A stretch of 64,000 nucleotides of DNA from Vibrio europaeus. GTDB taxonomy: Bacteria; Pseudomonadota; Gammaproteobacteria; Enterobacterales; Vibrionaceae. The notes under the pieces were generated by a model. That model had not been told where the DNA came from, searched no databases, and was given only the letters and a program-made list of their open reading frames with translations. Below, piece by piece: positions 15,546 to 24,493 of the stretch. Within the stretch, counting starts at the first letter, position 1; every line of letters begins with the position of its first letter. The stretch is from assembly GCF_001695575.1 (NCBI RefSeq), contig NZ_LUAX01000001.1:744001-808000 (forward strand), read 5' to 3'. Made by a program: the position numbers and the translations under genes.

Positions 15546-16499
15546 ATGAGCCCTTATCCGAGTCTTCCCTATTCGCACAATGGATTAAAAGTGTTTGAGG
15601 CAGTGGCGCGCCTGATGAGTTTTACTAAAGCTGCGGATGAGCTAAACGTTACGCAAAGTGCTGTTAGTAGACAGATCAAACAAGTTGAAGATGAGTTGAA
15701 TGCATCGCTGTTAATTCGCAAACATCGTAGTATCGAATTGACCGCTCAAGGGAAAGACTTATATGAGGTATTGAGGCAAAACTTCCATAACCTGGAGTCA
15801 TTAATCGCTCAATGGAAGGCTCCGGCTAAAAAGCGCATTGTGATCAAAAGTGCATTGAGTTATGCCACGCGTGTTTTGATGCCCAATGTTGCGATGCTCA
15901 ATGAGAGATACCCCGAGCATGAGATAGTCATCATCCCATCTATCGAAGAAGATCCCGTGCTCGAATCAGAAGATAGCGATCTCTTGATCATCAACACTCG
16001 GCAAAAAGAGAGATACCTGGGTAAACAAGGTGTGACTTTCTTGCGCGCCGAGTACATGGCGCCAGTTTACGCTGAGCTTTTGTCAGATAAGAGTATTCAG
16101 ATTGAAGATGTGCTCAAGCTTCCTCATTTGCATGCTACGCTTGATCATCAGGACTGGAAGCTATGGATTGCTAACGCGGATCTTAAAGGGAAAAAGCTCG
16201 GTCGTGACACGGTATTCTTTAGTTTAGATTTGGCATTGAGTGCCTGTTTGTCTGGGCAGGGTGTCACCGTAACGGATTTGCTTTTGGTATTACCTGAACT
16301 CAAACGAAAGTTCCTTAAATGTCCTGAAACCATTGCTTTACAGCATAGTGATTGGCAATACTATTGCTATCAGAAAAACCATACTCCTATTGCCAATGAG
16401 ATTTTGGATTGGTTAGTGTCGCAAACCGAATCTGAAGTGGCTGAACTTAAACAATTATGCACAAAGTTCAGTTGGAGTACTGTCAAAGTTGATCTCTAG
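15546..16499 (+). CDS. LysR-family transcriptional regulator
   Basis: A 317-residue regulator with an N-terminal winged HTH (FEAVARLMSFTKAADELNVT, about residues 17-36, then QSAVSRQIKQVE) and a LysR substrate domain from about residue 90. The layout resembles GcvA-type members. It is divergent from the MATE exporter, with a gap of about 100 bp. A secreted C69 peptidase lies downstream. Either could be a target. Confidence 0.88.
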   Translation: MSPYPSLPYSHNGLKVFEAVARLMSFTKAADELNVTQSAVSRQIKQVEDELNASLLIRKHRSIELTAQGKDLYEVLRQNFHNLESLIAQWKAPAKKRIVIKSALSYATRVLMPNVAMLNERYPEHEIVIIPSIEEDPVLESEDSDLLIINTRQKERYLGKQGVTFLRAEYMAPVYAELLSDKSIQIEDVLKLPHLHATLDHQDWKLWIANADLKGKKLGRDTVFFSLDLALSACLSGQGVTVTDLLLVLPELKRKFLKCPETIALQHSDWQYYCYQKNHTPIANEILDWLVSQTESEVAELKQLCTKFSWSTVKVDL

Positions 16500-16588
16500 A
16501 AACGCTTAATGAAATTATGCAAAAACTGCATACTTTTCAAATAATTATTCTTAATTAAAATTGTCATTAATGTGACGAGAAGAAGAAA

Positions 16589-16638
16589 ATTCTCATCGAA
16601 TGGTCAGTACACTCAGTCGAAAACATTCTCATTGAATG
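16589..16638 (+). repeat. Two 14-bp direct repeats upstream of the C69 peptidase gene
   Basis: ATTCTCATCGAATG (16589-16602) and ATTCTCATTGAATG (16625-16638) differ at one base and start 36 bp apart. Each is also a small inverted repeat (ATTC-N5-GAAT). They lie 72-121 bp before the start codon and look like a double operator. Confidence 0.5.
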
Positions 16639-16709
16639 ACAATAACAACCCTGCAAATACAACTGACGTGAACTAAGGTTCTATCTCGTTTCATATGCGG
16701 AGAATTAAG

Positions 16710-18182
16710 ATGAAAACATGGTCTGTATCCTTTTTAGCAACTGCTGTAGCTGTCGCGTTAAGTGGTAATGCGATAGCTTGTACTGGTCTAATCGTCGGCA
16801 AAGGGGCGTCTAGCGATGGCAGTATAATGATTGCGCGTAACGAAGACTTTGGTATCAATAACTGGAACAAATACTTAGAGTATCGACCAGCACAAGACAA
16901 CCAAGAAGGCGACTGGACACTTGGCAATGGTTTGGTTGTTCCTATGCCGAAGCACTTTTATGCCTACTCCGCGATACCAGATTGGGATGCGAAAACCGTC
17001 GACAGTGATGGCAAGTTCTATGAAGAGCGCGGCATCAACGAGCATAACGTCGCCATCTCCGCGACAACCAGTGCAGAAATCAACGACAAAGTCGCTAAGG
17101 TTGATCCTCTAGTCGATAACGGAGTGATCGAAGCGATTATTCCTACCTTAATTCTTCCTCAGGCTGAAAATGCCAAACAAGCCGTAGAGCTTCTAGGTCA
17201 ATACATCGAAACCTATGGTGCAGGAGAGGGCAACAGCCTCTATATTGCAGACATCAATGAAGCTTGGTTGTTTGAAATTGGTTCTGGTCACCATTGGATT
17301 GCGGTAAAAGTGCCGGATGATAGCTATGCGATGATTGCCAATGGTTTGCGCGTACATGGCGTGAATCTCGCGAGCAAAGATGTTTTGCATTCGAAAGACA
17401 TGTTTGAGTTCGTGGAGCAACATAAGCTTCTCGATAAAGCAGACAAAAAGTCGTTCAACTTTGCCAAAGCCTTCGGTGTGATAGGGGATGAGTACAATAT
17501 TGACCGTGAATGGTTGGGGCAGAAAATGTTGACTCCATCTAAGTACCAACAAAGTCGACTTGCACAGTATCCGCTGTTTATGAAGCCTGACGAGAAGATA
17601 TCGGTGAAAGATGTCGCGGAAGTCTTGAGTGCGACTTATGACGGAACGGCTCTAGAAGGCAAAGCGAAACGCCCAATTCGTGTAGAGCGTCAACTAGAGT
17701 CGCACGTTATTCAATTGCGTCCTAACATGCCAGATGAACTTCAAGGCGTGATTTGGCAAAGCTTTGGCGTGTTGCCAGAGTCAGTGTTAGTGCCTTTATA
17801 CTCCACATTGCAACAATACCCTAAGGCTTTCCAAGTTGGTGATGACACCTATAGTGATGACTCTGCTTATTGGCAGTTCCGCAGCTTAACGGCATTAGCA
17901 TCGGCTAACCCAGATAAATATTTGCCGATCTTAAAAGCGACGTGGGATGAAGAAGAAACCCAACTCTACAAACAAGTGAAGCATTTAGATAAAACGCTGA
18001 CGGGCATGTATAAAGCCGACAAACAGGCTGCCTTAAATATGGCTGCAGATTACTCTTACGGGCAGCTTAAGCGTACGTTAAGTATGGCAACGGAGCTTAG
18101 ATATAAGATGATGACAGACTTAACCAAGAGTACAGAGAAGAAGTACTCCGAAGAAGAGTTTAAGAAAATCATGAGCCTTTGA
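16710..18182 (+). CDS. Secreted C69-family dipeptidase
   Basis: A 490-residue Ntn-hydrolase dipeptidase. The signal peptide MKTWSVSFLATAVAVALSGNAIA ends exactly before Cys24 (ACTGLIVGKGAS), the residue that would become the N-terminal nucleophile of family C69 after processing. The following GSIMIARNEDFG matches the family's substrate pocket. Most relatives (PepD type) are cytoplasmic or lack such a clear export signal, so here dipeptides may be cut in the periplasm or outside. I use the ATG at 16710, with GGAG 7 nt upstream, not the ATG at 16695. It has its own terminator. Confidence 0.85.
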   Translation: MKTWSVSFLATAVAVALSGNAIACTGLIVGKGASSDGSIMIARNEDFGINNWNKYLEYRPAQDNQEGDWTLGNGLVVPMPKHFYAYSAIPDWDAKTVDSDGKFYEERGINEHNVAISATTSAEINDKVAKVDPLVDNGVIEAIIPTLILPQAENAKQAVELLGQYIETYGAGEGNSLYIADINEAWLFEIGSGHHWIAVKVPDDSYAMIANGLRVHGVNLASKDVLHSKDMFEFVEQHKLLDKADKKSFNFAKAFGVIGDEYNIDREWLGQKMLTPSKYQQSRLAQYPLFMKPDEKISVKDVAEVLSATYDGTALEGKAKRPIRVERQLESHVIQLRPNMPDELQGVIWQSFGVLPESVLVPLYSTLQQYPKAFQVGDDTYSDDSAYWQFRSLTALASANPDKYLPILKATWDEEETQLYKQVKHLDKTLTGMYKADKQAALNMAADYSYGQLKRTLSMATELRYKMMTDLTKSTEKKYSEEEFKKIMSL

Positions 18183-18195
18183 GATCTAAGAAAGC

Positions 18196-18225
18196 AAAAA
18201 ACGGAGCGCAATGCTCCGTTTTTTT
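18196..18225. terminator. Bidirectional terminator
   Basis: AAAAAACGGAGC, loop GCAAT, GCTCCGTTTTTTT: A-tract and T-tract flank a 7-bp GC-rich stem, serving both the peptidase gene and the opposing pncB gene. Confidence 0.88.
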
Positions 18226-18236
18226 ATGACGTGTTC

Positions 18237-19478
18237 TTAGCTTGCTTTATCGTACTCAGACTCAAGTCCAAAACTCTGTTTTAAATCGGCAAGGAAGATC
18301 GGGTCTTCACACATGGCTTTTTCCGGCTCATCGCTGATTTTCGCGACGGCGGCGCCATTGCACTCGGTCATTTTTACGACCATCGAAAGAGGTTGGTAAC
18401 GGCTGTTTTCATCCGACCAATCGCCCATGTCATTCGCTAGAAACGTACCAATACCGAAACTAATACTAGCGCGATCTGCAAAGTATTCGCTAATTTCCAA
18501 CGCGCGTTCAAAGTCCAGCCCGTCGGTAAAGATCAGCATTTTTGATTTTGGATCGATACCCAGTGACTCGTAATGAGCGATCATTTTGTCACCCCAGTCA
18601 AATGGGCTGCCTGAGTCGTGTCGTACGCCAGCATAGACACTTGCACGTTCATAGGTAAAGTCTTGCAAAAACGCATCAATACCTATGGTGTCTGTCAGTG
18701 CAATGCCCAATTTGCCATTAAATGCTTGATGCCACTTGTCTAAGGCGACCTTTTGCGACTGAGCAGGCTCCACCAGTTGCTGGTGGGCCATAAACCATTC
18801 GTGTGCCACCGTTCCGATTGGCGTTAAATCAAATTGTTTGGCTAAGTGGTAGTTACTTGTACCGCTCATCAGGTCAGGTGCGTGTTGGTGAAGGTAGCTG
18901 ACTAAGTCATGCTGCACTTGGGCGCTAAATCGGCGTCGGCTTCCCATCTCTGAGAACTGGAAATGAGCAATATTCCTGCGTTTCAATTCAGACTTGAGAT
19001 AAGTGATTTTTTCTTCCAGCACACTGGCAAACTGCGAATAAGGAATGGCACTCCATCGAGTTCTGTTACGCACTTCAGAGATAATACTCATAACGAGCGT
19101 TTCGTAGAGAATGGTTTCGTGCCAAAGCCCTGAAATCGAAACACGAAGTTGACCATCACGTGTATTTACGCTGACTTGTTGCTCAGGTTTGAACTTGAAC
19201 TCACTCAAGTAAGCGAGAAAGTCTGGATCAAGGTAAGGGGCTTTCGCCTCAAGGTAAGCGATTTCTTCTTGGCTGAATGTGAGTTGTGCGAGTTTACCAA
19301 TCTCGTTTTTAACGTCGTCTTTCAAACCAGATAAATCTTCGTTTGAGCGGACAATAAGCTCATAGCGAACTTGGGTAGCTGGATAAAACTTTCGCGCAGC
19401 ATGCATCATGTTGATCTTATAGACATCGAGATCAAGTGCGCTTTGGATGATGTTGTCGTTAAAAAGCTTGGCGGTCAT
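18237..19478 (-). CDS. pncB: Nicotinate phosphoribosyltransferase
   Basis: A 413-residue enzyme that joins nicotinate and PRPP, with ATP, to give nicotinate mononucleotide in NAD salvage. It begins with the family's typical segment (SALDLDVYKINMMHAARKFYP) and has EMGSRRRFS near residue 180 and HDSGSPFDWG near residue 288, which are conserved phosphoribosyl/active-site regions. The length is standard. It is divergent from nrtR and the nicotinamidase gene; together they form an NAD salvage group. Confidence 0.93.
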   Translation of the reverse strand: MTAKLFNDNIIQSALDLDVYKINMMHAARKFYPATQVRYELIVRSNEDLSGLKDDVKNEIGKLAQLTFSQEEIAYLEAKAPYLDPDFLAYLSEFKFKPEQQVSVNTRDGQLRVSISGLWHETILYETLVMSIISEVRNRTRWSAIPYSQFASVLEEKITYLKSELKRRNIAHFQFSEMGSRRRFSAQVQHDLVSYLHQHAPDLMSGTSNYHLAKQFDLTPIGTVAHEWFMAHQQLVEPAQSQKVALDKWHQAFNGKLGIALTDTIGIDAFLQDFTYERASVYAGVRHDSGSPFDWGDKMIAHYESLGIDPKSKMLIFTDGLDFERALEISEYFADRASISFGIGTFLANDMGDWSDENSRYQPLSMVVKMTECNGAAVAKISDEPEKAMCEDPIFLADLKQSFGLESEYDKAS

Positions 19479-19735
19479 TCAGCCATCCTATATATCTTAG
19501 GGCTTTATTGTTGCACTGAACTTTAAATAAGCCCCTAAGGTTTGTCAAATTATGTTATTAACTATAATTGGTTTGATTGAAATCTGTCTATCCTACTTTT
19601 GTTTAATAACTACATGGTATGAAATATAAGGGGTATAAGAGTTTGGTAAGGTAAGTCACGTATGGTTACTTTCCTGTTGACCTTATATGTTGCGGTGGTA
19701 ATGTATCTAACAATTAAGGAGTTAGGGATCGTACG

Positions 19736-20449
19736 ATGATTGTCACCATTGACATGATATGCCTTAGGTTAGGCGATGAAGGGTTAGAGACCTTGCTGAT
19801 CAAAAGAAACAACCTAGACAGACCGGAGCATGGCTTATGGTCAATACCTGGTGGGTTTGTCTTTGAGCAGGATTTGTCTAATCAGGGAGGGCATCAAGCT
19901 GACCAAGATTTTGATGCTGCTCGTAAGCGAATCTGCCGCCAAAAAATACATACTTACCCTCATTACATCAGCCAACCGATGGTTGAAGGTAATCCTAAGC
20001 GTGACCCTGAAGGTTGGAGTGTGACCATTGCTCATTATGCGTTGCTCAATCAAGCGAATGTAGAGCAAATCGAAAATTGTGGTTTGTGCCAAGAGCAACT
20101 GAGGTGGTTTCCGCTGAATAGTATTCTAGACGATGATATAGAACTGGCTTTCGACCATGCTGATTTGATTAAGCTCGCGTGGCAAAAGCTACGAGCGGCG
20201 GTTGAATATACCTCAGTCGCGCTGTTTGCCTTAGACAAAGAATTTCTTGTTTCAGACATCATTGCCGCATACGCAAAATTTGGTGTAGAGGTGAATCGCA
20301 TGACGGTTAAACGTCGTTTGATTGATACTGGAGTCATTATCAGTGCGAATAAAATGGCTTCAACTAACCGCGGTAAAGGTGGCAAGCCAGCCCAAGTGTA
20401 TAGCCTTGGTGAAAAGTGTGTCACCTATTTCCAAACCTGCCTGCGATGA
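19736..20449 (+). CDS. nrtR: NrtR: Nudix-like NAD metabolism regulator
   Basis: A 237-residue protein with an N-terminal Nudix-like domain (about 1-135) and a C-terminal winged helix (about 150-237, ending GGKPAQVYSLGEKC). The Nudix box is degenerate: the GG at residues 37-38 is kept, but the catalytic REXXEE segment reads RKRICRQK. It should therefore sense ADP-ribose-like ligands rather than hydrolyse them, as known for NrtR. It sits between divergent pncB and a downstream nicotinamidase, the expected targets. I did not find a convincing operator in the 257-bp gap. Confidence 0.85.
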   Translation: MIVTIDMICLRLGDEGLETLLIKRNNLDRPEHGLWSIPGGFVFEQDLSNQGGHQADQDFDAARKRICRQKIHTYPHYISQPMVEGNPKRDPEGWSVTIAHYALLNQANVEQIENCGLCQEQLRWFPLNSILDDDIELAFDHADLIKLAWQKLRAAVEYTSVALFALDKEFLVSDIIAAYAKFGVEVNRMTVKRRLIDTGVIISANKMASTNRGKGGKPAQVYSLGEKCVTYFQTCLR

Positions 20450-20467
20450 TGACGCAAGGAGAGAGTA

Positions 20468-21115
20468 ATGCAATTTCAGACGATTAAGATTGATAAAACC
20501 ACAACGGCCTCGATTGATGTTGACCCGCAGAAAGGCTTTAGCGAGTTATGCCCGAAAGAGCTGCCTGTACAGGGTGCTTTAGAGATTGTTGAAGAACTAA
20601 AGCGTAATCACAGTAAAGCTTTAGTGCGTTTGGTTTCTCGTGACATGCATCCACCCGGTGCAGCATGGGAGGCTGAAACGCCAGAAAAGATGCTAGAGCC
20701 CGTTGGTCTTCCTGAGGTGGACATTAAGTGGAATCCACACTGCGTCGTTGGAACGGCGGGCGTGGAACTGTTACCGGGCTTACCTGACATTCGAGACTAT
20801 GATTTCCAAATCAATAAGGGTATTGACCCTGACGCCCACCCATATGGGGCTTTCTATCATGATCAGGCTGATACGCTTTCTACTGGCGGGATCGAATTTT
20901 TACGTGCCAAGCAGATAGACACCGTTATTGTTGGTGGGCTCGCTTTAGACTTTTGTGTGAAAAAGTCGGTTGAGCAGCTTCTAGACGCGGGTTTTAAAGT
21001 AATACTCAATCTCGCCTCAACCAGAGCCGTGTTTCCTGACAATGCGAATAACGTTGCCAATGCATTGGCCGAGAAAGGCGTAATCTTGGTAGAGAACGCT
21101 AAAGGATTGGAATAA
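20468..21115 (+). CDS. pncA: Nicotinamidase (isochorismatase-like family)
   Basis: A 215-residue enzyme expected to convert nicotinamide to nicotinate, feeding PncB. The Asp of the catalytic triad is in SIDVDPQKGF (about residue 18), the Lys in INKGID (about residue 117) and the Cys in ALDFCVKKS (about residue 161). A metal-binding set of Asp and His residues also appears near residue 60 (RDMHPPG). It follows nrtR by 18 bp, in one operon. It differs from the shorter E. coli PncA pattern, so another amide substrate is possible. Confidence 0.8.
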   Translation: MQFQTIKIDKTTTASIDVDPQKGFSELCPKELPVQGALEIVEELKRNHSKALVRLVSRDMHPPGAAWEAETPEKMLEPVGLPEVDIKWNPHCVVGTAGVELLPGLPDIRDYDFQINKGIDPDAHPYGAFYHDQADTLSTGGIEFLRAKQIDTVIVGGLALDFCVKKSVEQLLDAGFKVILNLASTRAVFPDNANNVANALAEKGVILVENAKGLE

Positions 21116-21117
21116 AC

Positions 21118-21143
21118 AACGGAGCGAGTATCGCTCCGTTTTT
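21118..21143 (+). terminator. Terminator of nrtR-nicotinamidase operon
   Basis: AACGGAGCGA (21118-21127), loop GTA, TCGCTCCGTT (21131-21140) and TTTTT. Confidence 0.85.
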
Positions 21144-21283
21144 GATCGCAAACCTGCGATAAGTATCAACTGAGTATTTGTATGACAGGTTTTGTGAGTT
21201 TTCGCCATTTGTTACGAGAAAAACTGAGTTAACCTCAGCTCATGAAATTTACTTCACTATAAACATAAAGGTCGGTTGGGCTT

Positions 21284-21901
21284 ATGCAGAACACAGTAAT
21301 TAAGAATGTTGTTTTCGATGTCGGTAATGTGATTGTACGTTGGGCACCACTGGAGATTGTGAGGCTGACATTTGGCAATGTAGAACAACCCGAAGCGCTG
21401 GCAAAGAAAGTCTTTATGAGTGATATCTGGCTTGATCTCAATCGAGGGTTTCTCACCGAAGTTGAAGCCAAACATCGATACCAGCTTGAGTTAGATTTTA
21501 TACCTCAAGATTGTGATCGCTTGTTCTATTACGTTAAGCAATCTTTAATTGAGCTTTACGGGTCTGTCGATCTAATTAAGAAGGTTAAAGCCGCTGGCTA
21601 CGGTGTCTATGCCTTGACGGACAACGTCGTTGAAATTGTAGACTTCCTAAAAACAGAATACGATTTTTGGCCGTTGTTTGATGCTGCAACCGTATCCGCT
21701 GACTTAGGTTTGCTAAAACCCCAACCTGAAATCTACCACTCTTTACTCGATAGCAATCAGCTCATCGCCGAGCAATGTGTTTTTCTAGACGATATGCCGC
21801 ACAACGTCGAAGGTGCTAAAAGCGTTGGGATGCGCGCGATTCAGTTCTTGTCGGCTGAGCAGGCAGAAGGCGAGTTGAAGGCGTTAGGTTTAAGGCTCTG
21901 A
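21284..21901 (+). CDS. HAD-superfamily hydrolase (YihX-like)
   Basis: A 205-residue haloacid-dehalogenase-type hydrolase. Motif I reads VVFDVGNVIV (nucleophile Asp near residue 11), with Gly-Asn replacing the DxDxT of other branches, as in YihX. Motif II is ALTDN, motif III KPQPEIY and motif IV FLDDMPHNVEGA. It is likely a cytoplasmic sugar-phosphate phosphatase; the substrate is unknown. The downstream gene follows after 23 bp. Confidence 0.8.
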   Translation: MQNTVIKNVVFDVGNVIVRWAPLEIVRLTFGNVEQPEALAKKVFMSDIWLDLNRGFLTEVEAKHRYQLELDFIPQDCDRLFYYVKQSLIELYGSVDLIKKVKAAGYGVYALTDNVVEIVDFLKTEYDFWPLFDAATVSADLGLLKPQPEIYHSLLDSNQLIAEQCVFLDDMPHNVEGAKSVGMRAIQFLSAEQAEGELKALGLRL

Positions 21902-21924
21902 TAGACAAGTAAGATGGGCGAGGC

Positions 21925-22611
21925 ATGGAAAAGCTAGCTAAAGACATATGGATTTTTGATGGCAGTACGGTTTCGTTCTTCGGACTGCCTTTTTCCACTA
22001 GAATGACGGTCGTTAAGCTCACTGGCGAAGAGCTTTGGGTACACAGTCCCATCGAGCTGACCGAGCAACTCCAGAGCCAATTAGAGAGTTTAGGCTCAGT
22101 AAAATTTCTAATCGCCCCAAATCATCTGCATCATCTTTTTCTACTAGATTGGATTAGTGCTTTCCCCGAAACTCAAGTATTCGGTACTGATGAAGTGATT
22201 AAGAAACGCCAAGACATTCATTTTAACGCCTCGTTAAACAGTGAGCGTGTTTGGGAGTGGCAATCAGGTATAGAACAGGTGCTTTTTACGGGTTCTCCAT
22301 TGATGGAAGAGTGTGTTTTCTTTCATAAACAATCACACACATTGATCGTTACGGACTTGGTCGAGAACTTTTCCGGACGAGATTTTAACTATTGGCAAAG
22401 AGTGGTCGCGAAGCGAGTAGGTATACTGGCTCCCAATGGCCAAATGCCCGCCGACTGGCGACTTAGCTTTATGTTTGGCAAAGTAGAAGCTCGTAAACAT
22501 CTTGAATGTTTGTTGAGGTGGAATCCAAGTGTTCTCGTGATGTCTCACGGCGAAATAGTCAGAGAAAATGCACGAGAATTCTTAACTAAATCATTCAAAT
22601 GGTTAATATAA
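21925..22611 (+). CDS. DUF4336-type protein, metallo-beta-lactamase-like
   Basis: A 228-residue soluble protein. It resembles DUF4336 proteins: an early beta-rich part (TVSFFGLPFSTRMTVVKL), then LIAPNHLHHLFL near residue 62 with several His, and LIVTDLVENF near residue 142, the place of metal ligands in the metallo-beta-lactamase fold. The biochemical role is unknown. It lies between the HAD and VOC genes in the same direction with short gaps. Confidence 0.65.
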   Translation: MEKLAKDIWIFDGSTVSFFGLPFSTRMTVVKLTGEELWVHSPIELTEQLQSQLESLGSVKFLIAPNHLHHLFLLDWISAFPETQVFGTDEVIKKRQDIHFNASLNSERVWEWQSGIEQVLFTGSPLMEECVFFHKQSHTLIVTDLVENFSGRDFNYWQRVVAKRVGILAPNGQMPADWRLSFMFGKVEARKHLECLLRWNPSVLVMSHGEIVRENAREFLTKSFKWLI

Positions 22612-22644
22612 CAAACCAGAATAAGACAATTCATTAGGTTAAAA

Positions 22645-23061
22645 ATGAAGCAAAACATCGTTCACATCGCCTTAGTAGTCAAAGACTACGATGAGGCTAT
22701 AGACTTCTACGTTAACAAACTTCAGTTCGAACTGATTGAAGACACCTATCAGCTAGAACAAGACAAACGTTGGGTCGTTGTTGCTCCGCCGAATTCACAT
22801 GGTGCGACCATACTGCTCGCTAAAGCATCGAAACCTGAGCAGCACAATTTTATTGGTAATCAATCTGGTGGTCGCGTGTTCCTGTTTTTAAGTACCGATG
22901 ACTTCTGGCGTGATTATGAGCGAATGAAATCGATTGGAATTCACTTTGTTCGAGAACCCAAGGAGCAAGACTATGGCACCGTTGCGGTTTTTGAAGACTT
23001 GTACGGTAATCTTTGGGATTTGCTGCAGTTACACCCAGACCACCCTATGGCAAATAGATAA
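22645..23061 (+). CDS. VOC-family (glyoxalase-like) protein
   Basis: A 138-residue vicinal-oxygen-chelate protein with two beta-alpha-beta-beta-beta units. The first strand carries HIALVVKDYDEAIDFYVNKL, with His as a probable metal ligand. The C-terminal strand has VAVFEDLYGNLWDLLQ, with Glu in the usual ligand place. Relatives include glyoxalases and antibiotic-binding proteins. The ligand is not predictable here. Confidence 0.78.
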   Translation: MKQNIVHIALVVKDYDEAIDFYVNKLQFELIEDTYQLEQDKRWVVVAPPNSHGATILLAKASKPEQHNFIGNQSGGRVFLFLSTDDFWRDYERMKSIGIHFVREPKEQDYGTVAVFEDLYGNLWDLLQLHPDHPMANR

Positions 23062-23106
23062 AGTAATTAGCGTTAACACATTGATAAGTAGTCTAAGGAA
23101 ACGTTT

Positions 23107-23460
23107 ATGAATCATGCACCTATTAAAGAAACTATCGCATTTGAAGACTTTGCAAAAGTTGATATCCGAGTGGGGACGATCGTTGAAGTCAGTGAGGTTG
23201 TAAAGTCCGATAAACTGATGAAACTCACCGTCGATTTTGGTGACCATGCAAGATCTATTCTGGCTGGCATTAAGCAAGAACGTGAAAACCCTAAAGAAAT
23301 CGAAGGGAAGCAGGCTTTGTTTGTGGTCAATTTACCTGAGAGGAAAATGGCAGGTGAAGTCTCCCAAGGTATGCTGTTTGACATTGGCTATGAAGATAAA
23401 CTTCAACCGTGTTTGGCTTGCCCTGAAACCCCGATGCCAAACGGTTCAAGAGCTGGATAG
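23107..23460 (+). CDS. csaA: tRNA-binding domain protein (CsaA-like)
   Basis: A 117-residue stand-alone EMAP/tRNA-binding OB-fold protein. The opening DFAKVDIRVGTIVEVSEV and the closing GEVSQGMLFDIG are the family's conserved parts, and the length matches CsaA. Such proteins bind tRNA or act as secretion-linked chaperones; which applies here is not known. A short hairpin follows. Confidence 0.78.
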   Translation: MNHAPIKETIAFEDFAKVDIRVGTIVEVSEVVKSDKLMKLTVDFGDHARSILAGIKQERENPKEIEGKQALFVVNLPERKMAGEVSQGMLFDIGYEDKLQPCLACPETPMPNGSRAG

Positions 23461-23482
23461 TCGGTATAACGTGTTCGTCTAG

Positions 23483-23501
23483 GAGGCAGTGCGGCTGCCT
23501 C
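23483..23501 (+). terminator. Weak hairpin terminator
   Basis: GAGGCAG (23483-23489), loop TGCGG, CTGCCTC (23495-23501), followed only by TTCACT. It is a stable stem but has a poor T-tract. Confidence 0.45.
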
Positions 23502-23685
23502 TTCACTCCATCTGATTTACCCTGCACAAATTGCCCAACTATGAATTGCCAACCTATGATGATTGGTTGTCCTTGTTTTATAAATTTCAATAATGTATTT
23601 TGTTTCATATAGTTAAGGCGAGCATTCGCTATATCTCTTGATGTTGTTGGGCTTAAAAGGGCACCAATAGCTGTGGTTCAATGAA

Positions 23686-24492
23686 ATGAAAATACCAACC
23701 TTACTGTTAGCTTCCGCTTTCGTACATGGGAGTGTCATGGCTGATAGCAAGCTGCAACTTCCGCAGTGTGCTCACAGTACCCATCTAGAAACTGAAGTGC
23801 ATTTGTACATTAATGATGATGTGCTAGCCGAATATTCTAAAGAGTTTGTACAAGCTAAAATAAATGCTTGGACGGCTTTCGCTAATATGACCCTAAAGAA
23901 TTCGTGTATACCAATATCTCGCAAAGTGACTCATATTGAATATGTCCCAGCGATCGATAGTAGTTGGTTTAAGGACATTGATGTGTCTGAGCGGTTTCTA
24001 AAATTATCTTTAGAGCGTGACTTTCCAGAGCACAATAATGATGGCGTTCCTATTTTTAAAGGTATTGTGTTTGCCAATTCTAATGACAGCTTTCAATCAA
24101 ACAATTGCGGTTATGCGTCAAGCTCTTCGCTGTTTTTTAATATAGCGCTAAATTGTCCTGATGATGTGATGGAGCATGAAATTGGTCATCTAAGCGGCGC
24201 TTCACACGATATAAAAACGCTAAAAGAACAAATGGTTAACTTTGATGTTAACGAGTACCTAATCAGTTCGTATCCCAAAAGTGAAAAGTTTGCATTTGGA
24301 GCTGTTTGCTCTGGGCGCGGCACAATCATGTCGTATGAGCGAGATATCATCCCTGTTTATTCTAACCCTGACACTACTTTCAATGGCGAAATGTGTGGCT
24401 CCGAAGATCTAAAGAATAACGCGAAGGTACTAAGAGAATTCGCAAAGAAGTACTTACATAAGTCGAAGAACAATAATAAGGACAAGGTCTAA
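23686..24492 (+). CDS. Secreted metzincin-like protease, first of a pair
   Basis: A 268-residue exported protein (signal peptide about 19 residues, MKIPTLLLASAFVHGSVMA). Residues 164-174 read HEIGHLSGASH, a full HExxHxxGxxH metzincin zinc site with Glu165 as catalytic base. GTIMSYE at 212-218 supplies the Met-turn (Met215). Cysteines in the exported part probably form disulfides. The paralogue at 24934 shares the NSC-P---R segment, the Met-turn and a C-terminal P-YS-P...CG pattern. A 2-bp gap to the next gene implies co-transcription. The substrate is unknown. Confidence 0.72.
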   Translation: MKIPTLLLASAFVHGSVMADSKLQLPQCAHSTHLETEVHLYINDDVLAEYSKEFVQAKINAWTAFANMTLKNSCIPISRKVTHIEYVPAIDSSWFKDIDVSERFLKLSLERDFPEHNNDGVPIFKGIVFANSNDSFQSNNCGYASSSSLFFNIALNCPDDVMEHEIGHLSGASHDIKTLKEQMVNFDVNEYLISSYPKSEKFAFGAVCSGRGTIMSYERDIIPVYSNPDTTFNGEMCGSEDLKNNAKVLREFAKKYLHKSKNNNKDKV

Positions 24493-24493
24493 A

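Noticed and set aside
23327..23608. Minus-strand 93-codon frame overlapping the CsaA gene end
   Set aside because: Shadow of the real gene and a hairpin; no supported start.
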